NCBI RefSeq assembly: GCF_001425485.1
Contig: NZ_LMQW01000003.1
Location: 62,001 to 126,000, forward strand
Direction of reading: 5' to 3'
Origin: Aureimonas sp. Leaf427
GTDB taxonomy: Bacteria > Pseudomonadota > Alphaproteobacteria > Rhizobiales > Rhizobiaceae
DNA length: 64,000 bases
This document shows positions 1-8,715 of this stretch, one piece after another. The notes under the pieces were generated by a model. It saw only the letters and a list, made by a program, of their open reading frames with translations. It did not search any database and was not told the origin of the DNA. A program made the position numbers and the translations under genes. The number at the start of each line of letters is the position of its first letter. Positions within the stretch are counted from its first letter, which is position 1.

Positions 1-1
1 C

Positions 2-2422
2 GATCCTCTCCTGAAGAACATCCCCGTTCTCGGCTTCACCGACTACCCGGTCCATGCGTCCGATTCGGACTGGAACAACATCCATCCCTATCCCAAGAAC
101 GGCGACCAGCCGCGCGACACGGTCGTGGCGGAAGCCAAGGCGCAAGCGGCGATCGATCCCGGCAAGGGCTTCGCGATCACCGAGGGCGGCTACCACACCT
201 CGCTCAGCGCGGACCGGAACGGCGGCTGGGAGGGCGTCGACGAAGCCACCCAGGCCAAGCTGACCCTCAACATGTACATGGACGCGGCCCAGCAGGGCTC
301 CAAGATCACCAATCTCTACCAGCTGCTCGACGCCTATCCCGACCACAAGGGCGGCGGCGACCAGGAAAGCCATTTCGGCATGTTCCGGCTGGACGGCTCG
401 GCCAAGCCCGTCGCGACGGCCATCCACAATTTCACGACGATCCTGCGCGATGCCGGCGGCAGCGCCGGCGGCTTCAAGGCGGGCTCGCTGGACTATTCCG
501 TCAGCGGCCTGCCGAGCACAGGGCACACCTATCTCATGCAGAAGTCGGATGCCTCCTTCCAGATCATCGCCTGGAACGAGCCGGACATCTGGGACCAGGC
601 CGCCAACCGCGCGATCGCGGCCCCGACGAGCACCGTCACCGTCAGCCTCGGCAAGACGTTCGAGACCGTGCAGGTCTTCGATCCGCTGAAGGGCACCGGA
701 GCCATCCAGACGCTCCACAACGTCTCGTCCGTCCAGCTCGGCCTGACCGATCACCCGCTGGTGCTTCAGGTGTCCGGGGCCACGGGCGTCCAGACGCCTC
801 CGACCGTTCCCGTCACCCCGGCTCCGACACCGACGCCAACGCCGCCCCCGACGACGACGCCCAAACCCGTCGACACGACCATCGGCACGGGACCGGACAA
901 GCTGGTTTTGAAGATCAGCGAGGACGCTCACAAGGGCGACGCGCAGTTCACCATCTCGGTCGACGGCAAGCAGGTCGGCGGCGTTCTCACCGCCCATGCC
1001 TCGCACGCCGCCAAGCAGTCCGACACGATCACCGTCAACGGCAACTGGGCGCCCGGCGACCACAAGGTCACCGTCAACTTCCTCAACGACTATTCCGAGG
1101 GCAGCACCAAGACGGACCGCAACCTCTACGTCGACGGCGCCACCTACAACGGCAAGGCCATCGCCGGCAGCGAGATCGCGTTGAAGGTCGGCGGCCCCCA
1201 GAACTTCACCCTGCGCGACACGGCAGCGCCCACGGCACCGACCACCCCGGCGCCGTCGCACACGACGATCGGGACAGGGCCGGACAAGCTGGTTCTGAAG
1301 ATCAGCGAGGACGCCTACAAGGGCGACGCGCAGTTCACCATTTCCGTCGACGGCAAGCAGATCGGCGGCGTTCTCACCGCCCATGCCTCGCACGCCGCCA
1401 AACAGTCCGACACGATCACCGTGAACGGCAACTGGGCGCCCGGCGACCATAAGGTCACCGTCAATTTCCTGAACGACGTCTATGACGGCGCGGCCGGCAA
1501 GGACCGCAATCTCCATGTCGACGGCGCCACCTACAACGGCAAGGCCATAGCGGGCAGCGAGTTCTCGCTGAACAGCTCGGGCGCCAAGGACTTCACGCTG
1601 CGCGACACCGCGGAGGCGACGGCCCCGGCCACCCCGGCCACCCCGGCACCGTCGCCGTCGCCCGCCGGCACGACCATCGGCACGGGGCCGGACAAGCTGG
1701 TTCTGAAGATCAGCGAGGACGCCTACAAGGGCGATGCGCAGTTCACCATCTCCGTCGACGGCAAGCAGGTCGGAGGCGTGATGACGGCCCATGCCTCGCA
1801 TGCCGACAAGCAGTCCGACATCGTGACCGTGAACGGCAACTGGGCGCCCGGCGACCACAAGGTCAGCATCAACTTCCTGAACGACGCCTATGACGGCACC
1901 GTCAAGACCGACCGCAATCTCTATGTCGACGGCGCCACCTATAACGGCAAGGCGATAGCGGGCAGCGAGTTCTCGCTGAACAGCGCGGGCGCCAAGGATT
2001 TCACCCTGCGCGACACGGCGGAGGTTTCGGCATCATCCGTCCAGGCGGCGACACCGGCCGGCACGACGATCGGGACCGGTTCCGACAAGCTGGTCCTGAA
2101 GATCAGCGAGGATGCCTACAAGGGCGACGCGCAGTTCACCATCTCGGTCGACGGCAAGCAGGTCGGCGGCGTGATGACCGCCCATGCTTCGCATGCCGCC
2201 GGCCAGTCCGAACTCATCACCGTCAACGGCAATTGGGCGTCGGGCGACCACAAGGTCAGCATCGACTTCCTGAACGATGCCTATGACGGCACGGCCGGCA
2301 CGGACCGCAACCTCTACTTGGACGGCGCCACGTATAACGGCGTGGACGTCTCGGACGCACGCCTCTCGCTGATGGGCGTCGGTGTCCAGTCCTTCACGCT
2401 TCACGACGACGGGCTGGCCTGA
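2..2422 (+). CDS. Secreted glycoside hydrolase with four C-terminal CBM60-like modules (5' truncated)
   Basis: The reading frame is open from base 2, so the N-terminus lies outside the window. The first ~200 visible residues look like the C-terminal half of a TIM-barrel glycosidase: an ITEGGYHT segment is compatible with a strand-end catalytic Glu, and an HFGMFRLDGSAKP segment follows. A short beta-sandwich comes next, then a Pro/Thr linker, then four ~115-residue modules that each open with TIGTG(P/S)DKLVLKISED and contain GDAQFTISVDGK and DRNLYxDGATYNG. That pattern matches the calcium-dependent xylan-binding CBM60 family. The protein is probably extracellular and acts on a plant or microbial polysaccharide. 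The substrate cannot be fixed without the N-terminus. Module identity is fairly secure, the hydrolase family is not. Confidence 0.85.
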   Translation, partial: DPLLKNIPVLGFTDYPVHASDSDWNNIHPYPKNGDQPRDTVVAEAKAQAAIDPGKGFAITEGGYHTSLSADRNGGWEGVDEATQAKLTLNMYMDAAQQGSKITNLYQLLDAYPDHKGGGDQESHFGMFRLDGSAKPVATAIHNFTTILRDAGGSAGGFKAGSLDYSVSGLPSTGHTYLMQKSDASFQIIAWNEPDIWDQAANRAIAAPTSTVTVSLGKTFETVQVFDPLKGTGAIQTLHNVSSVQLGLTDHPLVLQVSGATGVQTPPTVPVTPAPTPTPTPPPTTTPKPVDTTIGTGPDKLVLKISEDAHKGDAQFTISVDGKQVGGVLTAHASHAAKQSDTITVNGNWAPGDHKVTVNFLNDYSEGSTKTDRNLYVDGATYNGKAIAGSEIALKVGGPQNFTLRDTAAPTAPTTPAPSHTTIGTGPDKLVLKISEDAYKGDAQFTISVDGKQIGGVLTAHASHAAKQSDTITVNGNWAPGDHKVTVNFLNDVYDGAAGKDRNLHVDGATYNGKAIAGSEFSLNSSGAKDFTLRDTAEATAPATPATPAPSPSPAGTTIGTGPDKLVLKISEDAYKGDAQFTISVDGKQVGGVMTAHASHADKQSDIVTVNGNWAPGDHKVSINFLNDAYDGTVKTDRNLYVDGATYNGKAIAGSEFSLNSAGAKDFTLRDTAEVSASSVQAATPAGTTIGTGSDKLVLKISEDAYKGDAQFTISVDGKQVGGVMTAHASHAAGQSELITVNGNWASGDHKVSIDFLNDAYDGTAGTDRNLYLDGATYNGVDVSDARLSLMGVGVQSFTLHDDGLA
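875..2410 (+). repeat. Four tandem CBM60-encoding repeats
   Basis: Four in-frame copies start near 875, 1262, 1670 and 2063, a spacing of about 390-410 bases, each with a variable Pro/Ala/Thr-rich linker. Long stretches are nearly identical between copies at the DNA level, such as the part encoding GDAQFTISVDGK. This points to recent duplication or ongoing homogenisation. Copy 4 is the most divergent at its 3' end and finishes the protein. Confidence 0.9.
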
Positions 2423-2470
2423 CGGTCCGCGCCCGGAGGTCGGCCAGTCCCGGCCGACTGTCAGAGCTCG

Positions 2471-2498
2471 CAGGGCGCTTCGGCATCGAAGCGCCCTG
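2471..2498. terminator. Hairpin after the glycoside hydrolase gene
   Basis: A perfect 12-bp stem, CAGGGCGCTTCG and its complement, closes a GCAT loop 49 bases after the hydrolase stop. No T-run follows, so it may be a Rho-assisted terminator or an RNA 3'-end stabiliser. Confidence 0.6.
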
Positions 2499-2606
2499 CG
2501 GACCATGGCGTCGAAGGACGCGGGCGACCGACGTGATGCCGAGCGTCCGCTCTTCCGCCTTCGTCTCCGGTCGTCTATCGCTCCGGCATTCGCCCCGGAG
2601 CCTTCG

Positions 2607-3368
2607 ATGACGCCCTTCCGCACCTTGATCCTGCTCGCGCTGATACCCTCGGCCCTGTCCGCGCCGGTCCTCGCACGCGATCTCGAGCCGGGGCTGCGGC
2701 TCGTCCACACCGCCGCGCCGCGCGAGATCGCGCTGACCTTCGACGCCTGCTCGGGCGCGGTCGATCACCGTATCCTCGATCTCCTCGTGGCCGAACGCAT
2801 TCCCGCGACCTTCTTCGTGACCGCGCGATGGCTGAAGCGCAATGCCGAGGCGCTCGCGGTCATCCGGGCCCATGGGAATCTCTTCGAAATCGAGAACCAC
2901 GGCGCGCGCCACATTCCTGCGGTAACGGACGAGGCGAAGGTCTTTGGCCTCGTGACGGCGGGAACGCTGGAGGCGGTCAGGGCCGAGGTCGAGGGCGGCA
3001 GCGAGGCGATCCGGCTTTCCACGGGCGCCACCCCGCATTGGTTCCGCGGCGCGACGGCGCGCTACAGCGCGGACGCGGTGGAGGCCATCGAGGCCAAGGG
3101 CCTGAAGATCGCCGGCTACTCGCTCAACGCGGATGTCGGCGCCTCGCTCTCGGCGGCCGCGACCGAGAAGCGCCTGCGGGCCGCCAAGAACGGCGACGTC
3201 GTGATCGCCCATATCAACCAGCCCACCCATGCCGCAGGCGCCGGCATCGCGGCCGGCCTTCTCGCGCTGAAGCAGGCCGGCGCGAGTTTCGTGCGGCTGG
3301 ACGATGCCGAGAGCGAGGCGAGCGGGCTGGGCCATGCCACGTTGCCGGGAAAGACGCCGGCGTTCTGA
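2607..3368 (+). CDS. Secreted polysaccharide deacetylase (NodB-like)
   Basis: The 253-aa product begins with a signal peptide (MTPFRTLILLALIPSALSAPVLA, about residues 1-23). NodB-fold motifs follow in order: TFDACSG (metal-binding Asp; the usual TFDDG is altered), an ENHGARH His-x3-His motif, WFRG, and a late GDVVIAHIN motif for the catalytic His. The family removes N- or O-acetyl groups from polysaccharides or peptidoglycan, and this member should act in the periplasm or outside the cell. I chose ATG 2607 over upstream in-frame codons because GGAG lies six bases before it and a signal peptide follows at once. Its position next to a polysaccharide-binding hydrolase suggests, but does not prove, a shared substrate. 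Confidence 0.85.
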   Translation: MTPFRTLILLALIPSALSAPVLARDLEPGLRLVHTAAPREIALTFDACSGAVDHRILDLLVAERIPATFFVTARWLKRNAEALAVIRAHGNLFEIENHGARHIPAVTDEAKVFGLVTAGTLEAVRAEVEGGSEAIRLSTGATPHWFRGATARYSADAVEAIEAKGLKIAGYSLNADVGASLSAAATEKRLRAAKNGDVVIAHINQPTHAAGAGIAAGLLALKQAGASFVRLDDAESEASGLGHATLPGKTPAF

Positions 3369-3418
3369 GGCCGGAGCGGTCTCCCGGAGCGAAGCAGAGA
3401 GTTCGGGGATGCCCGGAC

Positions 3419-3634
3419 TCAGCCCTTTCCCGACGATCGGCGCTCGAACGCCCCGCGCACGACGTCCGACCGCCTGTCGCTGGGCGACGATGTCTCGATC
3501 ACGACCGTCTCGGCCCGGTCTGTCGCGCCGAGCATGGCGAACAGCGCGCCTGCGACCTCATCGACGGGCCAGCCGTTTTCGAGGGCGAGCTCGGCGAGAC
3601 GCAAAGGCGATACGGGAGGCTTCGAAATTGTCAT
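3419..3634 (-). CDS. Small hypothetical protein (71 aa)
   Basis: The reading frame begins MTISKPPVSPLRLAELALEN and continues NGWPVDEVAGALFAMLG, a plausible amphipathic helical stretch, then an acidic/basic tail ending RRSSGKG. Composition and codon pattern look coding, and no better frame exists here. There is no clear Shine-Dalgarno, no signal peptide and no recognised domain. It lies alone between the deacetylase and the protease. No function is assigned. Confidence 0.45.
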   Translation of the reverse strand: MTISKPPVSPLRLAELALENGWPVDEVAGALFAMLGATDRAETVVIETSSPSDRRSDVVRGAFERRSSGKG

Positions 3635-4059
3635 GTGCAGACAAGTCACCCGTTCGATCGCGGTTCCTGATGGGGACCCTCGTTCTCGATATGCCGTAGC
3701 GGCAGGTTTGCGAGCCGCAACAGTTGCACCAATTCCACCGCTTGCGGAAGCCCCTGCCGGGAATGAAATGCTGCAGCGCACCGGGAGCGCCTCGATCGAG
3801 CTGCCGGAAGTGATCGACGACAGGGGCGCGAGCGCGCGTCCGTCCCTGTCCTTTCATGGGCTTGAGGCGGGGCTACGGAGCAGAAGAGACCACCGTCGAT
3901 CCGCGGCATGGATCGAACCGTAGTTGACGAAAGGTTGTGGAAATCCGTCTGAAGCTTCCGCAGCTCCGTGACACGCGCCATACGCGCGGAACGCGTGCTC
4001 ATGGTGGACAAAGCTCGATCCCCGCGTGCGATCGCTGGCTCCTCGTCCTATGCTGACGC
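3635..4059. other. Non-coding stretch, nothing recognised
   Basis: About 425 bases separate the small reverse-strand gene and the protease. I see no convincing gene, tRNA, hairpin with a T-run or known operator. It should hold the promoters of both divergent genes. Confidence 0.4.
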
Positions 4060-4782
4060 ATGCGGCTGATTCAGATTCTGCGAACGTTCACCGGTCTTCT
4101 CGTCCTCCTCGCCTCGCCCGCTGCGGGCGGCGAGCCGGGCGCGCCCGCGGACCGGATCGCCGTCGATATCGGCAAGGCGCCGTGGTCGGCGGTGGGGCGG
4201 ATCAACAACAGCGCCTATGGCCGGTGCTCGGCGGTCCTCGTTCGGCGCGACATCGCGGTGACGGCGGCGCACTGCCTCTACAACCCGGCCAGCCGGCGCT
4301 TCCTCCAGCCGGCCTCGATCCACATCCTCTTCGGTTTCTCGAAAGGGCGGTACGGCTTTCACACGACCGCGTCGGAGATCACGATCGCCAAGGGCTACGA
4401 GCCCGGCGGCAAGGCCGCCTCCGCTTCGCAGGATTGGGCGATCCTTCGCCTCGCGGAGGCGGCGCCCGCCGCCTTCCCGCCGATGGCCATGCCCCATGCG
4501 GGCGAGCCGCCGGCATCGAGCGTCCGGGCGGCGGGCTTTGCCCAGGAGCGGAGCGAGGTCCTGACGGCGACCGAGCCCTGCAAGGTCTTCGGCGGCGTCG
4601 AGGACGCGCTTCTCGTCACGAACTGCCCTCTGTCGCACGGGTTTTCCGGCGGCCCGATGATCGACGGCGCGACAGGCGAGCTTGCCGGAATCAGCGTCGC
4701 CATCAGCCAGATCGGAGCGCGCAGCTTCGGCATCGCCGTTCCCGCCTCCAGCATCGCCAAGGCCCTGCCCCCGGCGCCCTGA
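4060..4782 (+). CDS. Secreted trypsin-like serine protease
   Basis: The 240-aa product has an N-terminal hydrophobic signal (about residues 1-23, LLVLLASPAAGGEP). The chymotrypsin-fold triad is complete: His71 in TAAHC, Asp125 in SQDWAIL and Ser196 in GFSGGP. Cysteines at 57, 72, 174 and 189 could form the usual disulphides. The length fits a single-domain S1 peptidase without a PDZ domain, so it is not DegP-like. It probably acts in the periplasm or is exported. It is followed by a shared terminator and a convergent malic enzyme gene. The natural substrate is unknown. Confidence 0.85.
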   Translation: MRLIQILRTFTGLLVLLASPAAGGEPGAPADRIAVDIGKAPWSAVGRINNSAYGRCSAVLVRRDIAVTAAHCLYNPASRRFLQPASIHILFGFSKGRYGFHTTASEITIAKGYEPGGKAASASQDWAILRLAEAAPAAFPPMAMPHAGEPPASSVRAAGFAQERSEVLTATEPCKVFGGVEDALLVTNCPLSHGFSGGPMIDGATGELAGISVAISQIGARSFGIAVPASSIAKALPPAP

Positions 4783-4796
4783 CGGCCCACAGGAAT

Positions 4797-4825
4797 GGGT
4801 TCCGCACCCGACCGGCGCGGAACCC
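4797..4825. terminator. Bidirectional hairpin between protease and malic enzyme
   Basis: A perfect 9-bp stem, GGGTTCCGC (4797-4805) with GCGGAACCC (4817-4825), closes an 11-base loop in the 58-base gap between two convergent genes. It has no strong T-run. Its position suits a terminator for both. Confidence 0.6.
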
Positions 4826-4840
4826 TCCTCGAAGCCGAGA

Positions 4841-7141
4841 TCAGCCGTAGCTCGAGACCGGCGTGCCCGCGAGCGCGGCGATGTTGAGGAGACCTCGAAC
4901 CGTGACGCCGGCGGTCACGATATGGGCACGGTTGCCCATGCCCATCAGGATCGGGCCGACCTCGAGCCCTTCCGCGACCGAGCGCAGGATGTTGCGCGCC
5001 GCGCCCGCCGCATCGGCATTAACGTAGACGAGGACGTTCGCCGCGCCGGTCAGCCGCCCGTCGGGGAAGAGCCGGGCGCGAAGCTCGGGATCGAGCGCCG
5101 CGTCCGTGTGCATCTCGCCCTCGTATTCGAAGTCGGTCTGGCGCGCGTCCAGCACGGCCAGCGCCTCGCGGGCGAGACGGCCCGGCGCGGAATCGAAATT
5201 GCCGAACTGCGAGGACGAGCACAGCGCCACCTTCGGCTCCAGCCCGAACCGGCGGACGTGCCGCGCGGCCGCGACCATGGTCTCGGCGATCTGCTCGGGC
5301 GACGGCTCGACATGGACATGCGTGTCGCCGACGAAGAGCGGCCCCTTGTCGAGAAGGATCAGCGAAAGCGCGCCGACCGGATGCAGCGTCGGCGAGGACA
5401 GGATCTGCCTGATGTCGCTGAGATGGCGGAAATACTCGCCGATCGTGCCGCAGATCATCGAATCCGCTTCGCCGCGATGGACCATGACGGCGGCGATGGC
5501 CGTCGTGTTCGTGCGCAGGATCGTCTTGGCGAGATCGGGCGTCACGCCGTTGCGGCGCATCAGCTGGTGATAGCTCGTCCAGTAATCGCGGAAGCGGCTG
5601 TCGTTTTCCGGGTTCACCAGTTCGACGTTGACGCCGGGGCGCAGCGTCAGGCCGTCGCGCTCGATGCGCGATTCGACGACCTCGGGGCGGCCGATGAGGA
5701 TCGGCATGGCCATCCCCTCCTCCACCATCGCCTGGGCGGCACCGAGCACGCGCGGCTCCTCGCCCTCCGCGAAGACGACGCGGCGCTGGCCGAGACGGGC
5801 AGCCTCGAAGGCCGGGCGCATGATGAGCGCGGACTTGTAGACCTGCCCCTGCAGCTTCTCCTTATAGGCGACGAGATCGAGCTGGCGCGTCGCGACCCCG
5901 CTTTCCATCGCGGCCTTGGCGACGGCCGGCGCGATCGTGGAAAGAAGCCGCGGATCGAAGGGCTTGGGGATCAGATAGTCCGGCCCGAAGGTCAGCCGCT
6001 CGCCCTGATAGGCAAGGCCCACCTCCGCCGAAGTCGTGGCGCGCGCGAGTTCGGCGATGGCCTCGACGCAGGCGACCTTCATCTCGTCGTTGATCTGCTT
6101 CGCCCCGACATCGAGCGCGCCGCGGAAGATGAAGGGGAAGCAGAGGACGTTGTTGACCTGGTTCGGATAGTCCGAGCGGCCCGTCGCGATCAGCGCGTTC
6201 GGGCTGACCTCGCGGGCCAGCTCCGGCATGATTTCCGGCGTCGGATTGGCCAGCGCGAAGATGATCGGCGAGGGCGCCATCCGCGCCACCATCTCCTGCG
6301 TCAGAAGGCCGGGGCCGGAGACGCCGAGGAAGAGGTCCGCGCCCTCCATGGCCTCCAGCGTCGTGCGCTTCTCGGTCTGCCGCGCGAACTCGCGCTTCTC
6401 GGCCGTCAGGTCGTTGCGCCGGTCGTGCACCACGCCCTTGGAGTCCAGCATCGTGATGTTCTCGAGCTTGGCGCCCATCACGAGAAACATCTTGAGGCAG
6501 GCGATGCCGGCCGCGCCCGCGCCGAGCGCGACGATGCGGATATCGGCAAAGCTCTTGCCCGCGACCTTCAGCGCGTTGGTCGCGGCGGCGGCGGCGACGA
6601 TGGCCGTGCCGTGCTGGTCGTCGTGGAAGACCGGGATCGACATGCGCTCGCGGCAGATCTTCTCGACGAGGAAGCAGTCGGGCGCCTTGATGTCCTCGAG
6701 GTTGATCGCGCCGAAGGTCGGCTCCAGCCGGCAGACGAGATCGGCGAGCTTCTCGGGATCGGGCTCGTTCACCTCGATGTCGAAACAGTCAATGCCGGCG
6801 AACTTCTTGAAGAGGACCGCCTTGCCCTCCATCACGGGCTTGGAGGCTTCGGCGCCGATATTGCCGAGGCCGAGAACGGCCGTGCCGTTGGAGATGACGG
6901 CGACGAGATTGCCGCGCGCCGTGTAGCGATACGAATCGGACGGGGTCTTCTCGATTTCCAGACAGGCGTCGGCGACACCGGGCGAATAGGCGCGCGACAG
7001 ATCGCGACCCGTGGCCATCGGCTTGGTCGCGCGGATCTCGAGCTTACCGGGCTTTGGAAACTCGTGGTAGTCGAGCGCCGCCTGCCGATCCGCCGCCTTC
7101 TTCGTCTCGTCCGCCGCCTTTTTCGTATCGTCCAATGCCAT
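4841..7141 (-). CDS. maeB: NADP-dependent malic enzyme with C-terminal phosphotransacetylase-like domain
   Basis: The 766-aa product has the two-part layout of MaeB. Residues ~1-430 form the malic enzyme domain ([12 protein letters not shown], the [12 protein letters not shown] dinucleotide-binding turn, [11 protein letters not shown]). Residues ~435-766 resemble phosphate acetyltransferase ([21 protein letters not shown]). It converts malate to pyruvate and CO2 with NADP+ in the cytoplasm. The C-terminal domain in this family is usually regulatory (acetyl-CoA sensing). I chose ATG 7141 ([12 protein letters not shown]) rather than a longer reading because family length fits and a GAGGG-like ribosome site lies just upstream. 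The Lys/Ala-rich first ~20 residues are an unusual tail. Confidence 0.95.
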   Translation of the reverse strand: MALDDTKKAADETKKAADRQAALDYHEFPKPGKLEIRATKPMATGRDLSRAYSPGVADACLEIEKTPSDSYRYTARGNLVAVISNGTAVLGLGNIGAEASKPVMEGKAVLFKKFAGIDCFDIEVNEPDPEKLADLVCRLEPTFGAINLEDIKAPDCFLVEKICRERMSIPVFHDDQHGTAIVAAAAATNALKVAGKSFADIRIVALGAGAAGIACLKMFLVMGAKLENITMLDSKGVVHDRRNDLTAEKREFARQTEKRTTLEAMEGADLFLGVSGPGLLTQEMVARMAPSPIIFALANPTPEIMPELAREVSPNALIATGRSDYPNQVNNVLCFPFIFRGALDVGAKQINDEMKVACVEAIAELARATTSAEVGLAYQGERLTFGPDYLIPKPFDPRLLSTIAPAVAKAAMESGVATRQLDLVAYKEKLQGQVYKSALIMRPAFEAARLGQRRVVFAEGEEPRVLGAAQAMVEEGMAMPILIGRPEVVESRIERDGLTLRPGVNVELVNPENDSRFRDYWTSYHQLMRRNGVTPDLAKTILRTNTTAIAAVMVHRGEADSMICGTIGEYFRHLSDIRQILSSPTLHPVGALSLILLDKGPLFVGDTHVHVEPSPEQIAETMVAAARHVRRFGLEPKVALCSSSQFGNFDSAPGRLAREALAVLDARQTDFEYEGEMHTDAALDPELRARLFPDGRLTGAANVLVYVNADAAGAARNILRSVAEGLEVGPILMGMGNRAHIVTAGVTVRGLLNIAALAGTPVSSYG

Positions 7142-7316
7142 TCGGGTGCCCTCGATCAAACCATGCGTATCGTCGTCCGGCCGCAGCCATTCCCGGTTCG
7201 TCCGACGATGACAAGGCACTTCGGCACCAAACGCGCCGCAAGGTCCACAACGATCGATTGTGCAGTGCGAAGCGCCGACCGGGGGTCGGGCATGGCGTAG
7301 CCGGCGCTTCGAGGCA

Positions 7317-7538
7317 TTAGTACCGCCGGCCGGTGTTGCGCCCGACGAGAGCGCCGGCCGTGCCGCCCGCAAGGCCGCCGACCACGGCCCCGCCCGATCC
7401 GCCGACCGCATTGCCAAGAACCGCGCCGCCCGTGCCGCCGATCAGCGCGCCGCCGACCGTGCGCTCGCCGGTCGTGCAGCCCGACGAGACCGCGACGATG
7501 GCCCCGAGGGCGAGGGCCGGTTTCCAAAGGATGCGCAT
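7317..7538 (-). CDS. Small glycine-zipper lipoprotein
   Basis: The 73-aa product has a lipoprotein signal (MRILWKPALALGAIVAVSSGC, lipid-accepting Cys21). It is followed by repeated GG/GGA patterns (VGGALIGGTGGAVLG) typical of the glycine-zipper 2TM family, and a basic end, NTGRRY. It is probably an outer-membrane or periplasmic envelope protein. The start is supported by GGAG seven bases upstream. A GGAAC-N17-GGTT pair upstream suggests control by the general stress sigma factor. Confidence 0.75.
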   Translation of the reverse strand: MRILWKPALALGAIVAVSSGCTTGERTVGGALIGGTGGAVLGNAVGGSGGAVVGGLAGGTAGALVGRNTGRRY

Positions 7539-7573
7539 ATCCGATCTCCAGAGTTTCGATTGTCCCTTGGGCC

Positions 7574-7599
7574 AACCTGAGACCATGAGGTTTCGTTCC
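7574..7599 (-). promoter_or_regulatory. EcfG-like stress promoter of the glycine-zipper lipoprotein gene
   Basis: On the reverse strand GGAAC (7599-7595) is followed after 17 bases by GGTT (7577-7574), 36 bases before the start codon. The EcfG consensus in alphaproteobacteria is GGAAC-N16/17-CGTT, so the -10 element has one mismatch. Confidence 0.45.
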
Positions 7600-7872
7600 C
7601 GGCGGGCCGCACCGAAACGAACCGCACACGGCTCAATAGAGACGAGACATGCCATACCGCACTGCAGCAACTTTTCAGCAGAAGACGAGCGGTCCGGGAG
7701 CCGTTTCGACTTCGACTGTTGCGACGATAGACGCGGCGGGACATCATCTGGCGCCTCATCCTGACGCCGCCGGGCGAATGCGGGGATGGCTTCGGACGGC
7801 CACGCCTTCGCCGAAATGATGACATGATTGATCTTGACGCCGCTCGGAACCCTCGTCACTCTACCGGTCAAA

Positions 7873-7883
7873 TGGTCTGACCA
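7873..7883. promoter_or_regulatory. Palindromic operator TGGTCTGACCA upstream of the gntR-dctPQM unit
   Basis: A perfect TGGTC-T-GACCA dyad lies 39 bases before the GntR start. FadR-subfamily GntR regulators bind TGGT-Nx-ACCA dyads, so this is a good candidate for autoregulation and control of the TRAP genes. The surrounding 7539-7921 gap (383 bases) otherwise holds the divergent lipoprotein promoter and no gene. Confidence 0.6.
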
Positions 7884-7921
7884 ATCTGAAGATGGGCGGA
7901 TCGGGGGGAGACGAGGGAACG

Positions 7922-8647
7922 ATGCCGATCACGGCGATCCAACCCAGGCGCCTGTATCAGCAGGTCGCCGAACAGCTGCGCGCGCTGATCGAAGGCGGCG
8001 AGTTCGCCATCGGCGACCGGCTGCCGTCAGAGCGCGATCTCGCCGAGCAGCTCGGCATCTCCCGCCCGACCGTGCGAGAGGCGCTGATCGCGCTCGAGGT
8101 CGAGGGCCGCATCCGCATCCGCGTGGGTTCGGGCATCTTCGTCGCCGCGCCGAAAGCCGGCCCTGCGCTGACGCCGGGTTCGATCGAGGGGCCGTTCGAG
8201 CTTCTGCGCGCCCGGGCGCTGATCGAAGGTGCGCTCGTTCAGGAGGCCGCCACGCTGGCAAGTTCCGCCGACATCGCGCTGCTCGATGCGCTGCTCGCGC
8301 AGATGGAGGGCGGCGCCCACGCCTCGCAGGCCACGATCGATCTCGACCGGGAGTTCCACTGCGCCATCGCCGGCATCCTCGGCAACGCGGTGCTCGTGCG
8401 CTTCATCGGGGAGCTGTTCGACCAGCGCATCAATCCCTTCTTCGAGCGGCTTTCGACCTATTTCGAGAACGACCACACCTGGAGCGAGGCGCTGATCGAG
8501 CACCGCGCCGTTCGCGACGCCATCGCGGCCGGCGACGGCGAGGCGGCCAAGGCGGCCATGCGCCGCCACCTGCAGGAGTCGCAGAAGCGCTTCTCGCGCA
8601 ATTTCGGCGAGGGAGCCGGCGCAGAGGAGCGCGCCGCCTTCGCCTGA
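7922..8647 (+). CDS. GntR-family (FadR/FCD subfamily) transcriptional regulator
   Basis: The 241-aa product has an N-terminal winged helix (LYQQVAEQLRALIEGGEF, GDRLPSERDLAEQLGISR, then PTVREALIALEVEGRI) and an all-helical FCD ligand domain. Its metal or ligand residues include Asp and His in DREFHCAI and His in EHRAVRDAI. It probably represses the TRAP genes until a carboxylate or sugar-acid ligand binds. I chose ATG 7922 over ATG 7892 because GAGGGAACG lies directly upstream and conserved sequence starts soon after. It is transcribed toward dctP with a 68-base gap. Confidence 0.9.
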   Translation: MPITAIQPRRLYQQVAEQLRALIEGGEFAIGDRLPSERDLAEQLGISRPTVREALIALEVEGRIRIRVGSGIFVAAPKAGPALTPGSIEGPFELLRARALIEGALVQEAATLASSADIALLDALLAQMEGGAHASQATIDLDREFHCAIAGILGNAVLVRFIGELFDQRINPFFERLSTYFENDHTWSEALIEHRAVRDAIAAGDGEAAKAAMRRHLQESQKRFSRNFGEGAGAEERAAFA

Positions 8648-8715
8648 CCCTTCGATCGCGGGCGCTGGGAGGCGGCCGTTCCTTGCCAAGAACCCAACCG
8701 GGAGGACCAACCATC

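Noticed and set aside
4682-7300. Long open frame on the forward strand opposite malic enzyme
   Set aside because: Arg/Ala/Asp-rich shadow of maeB with no family resemblance. The reverse-strand product is a clear enzyme.
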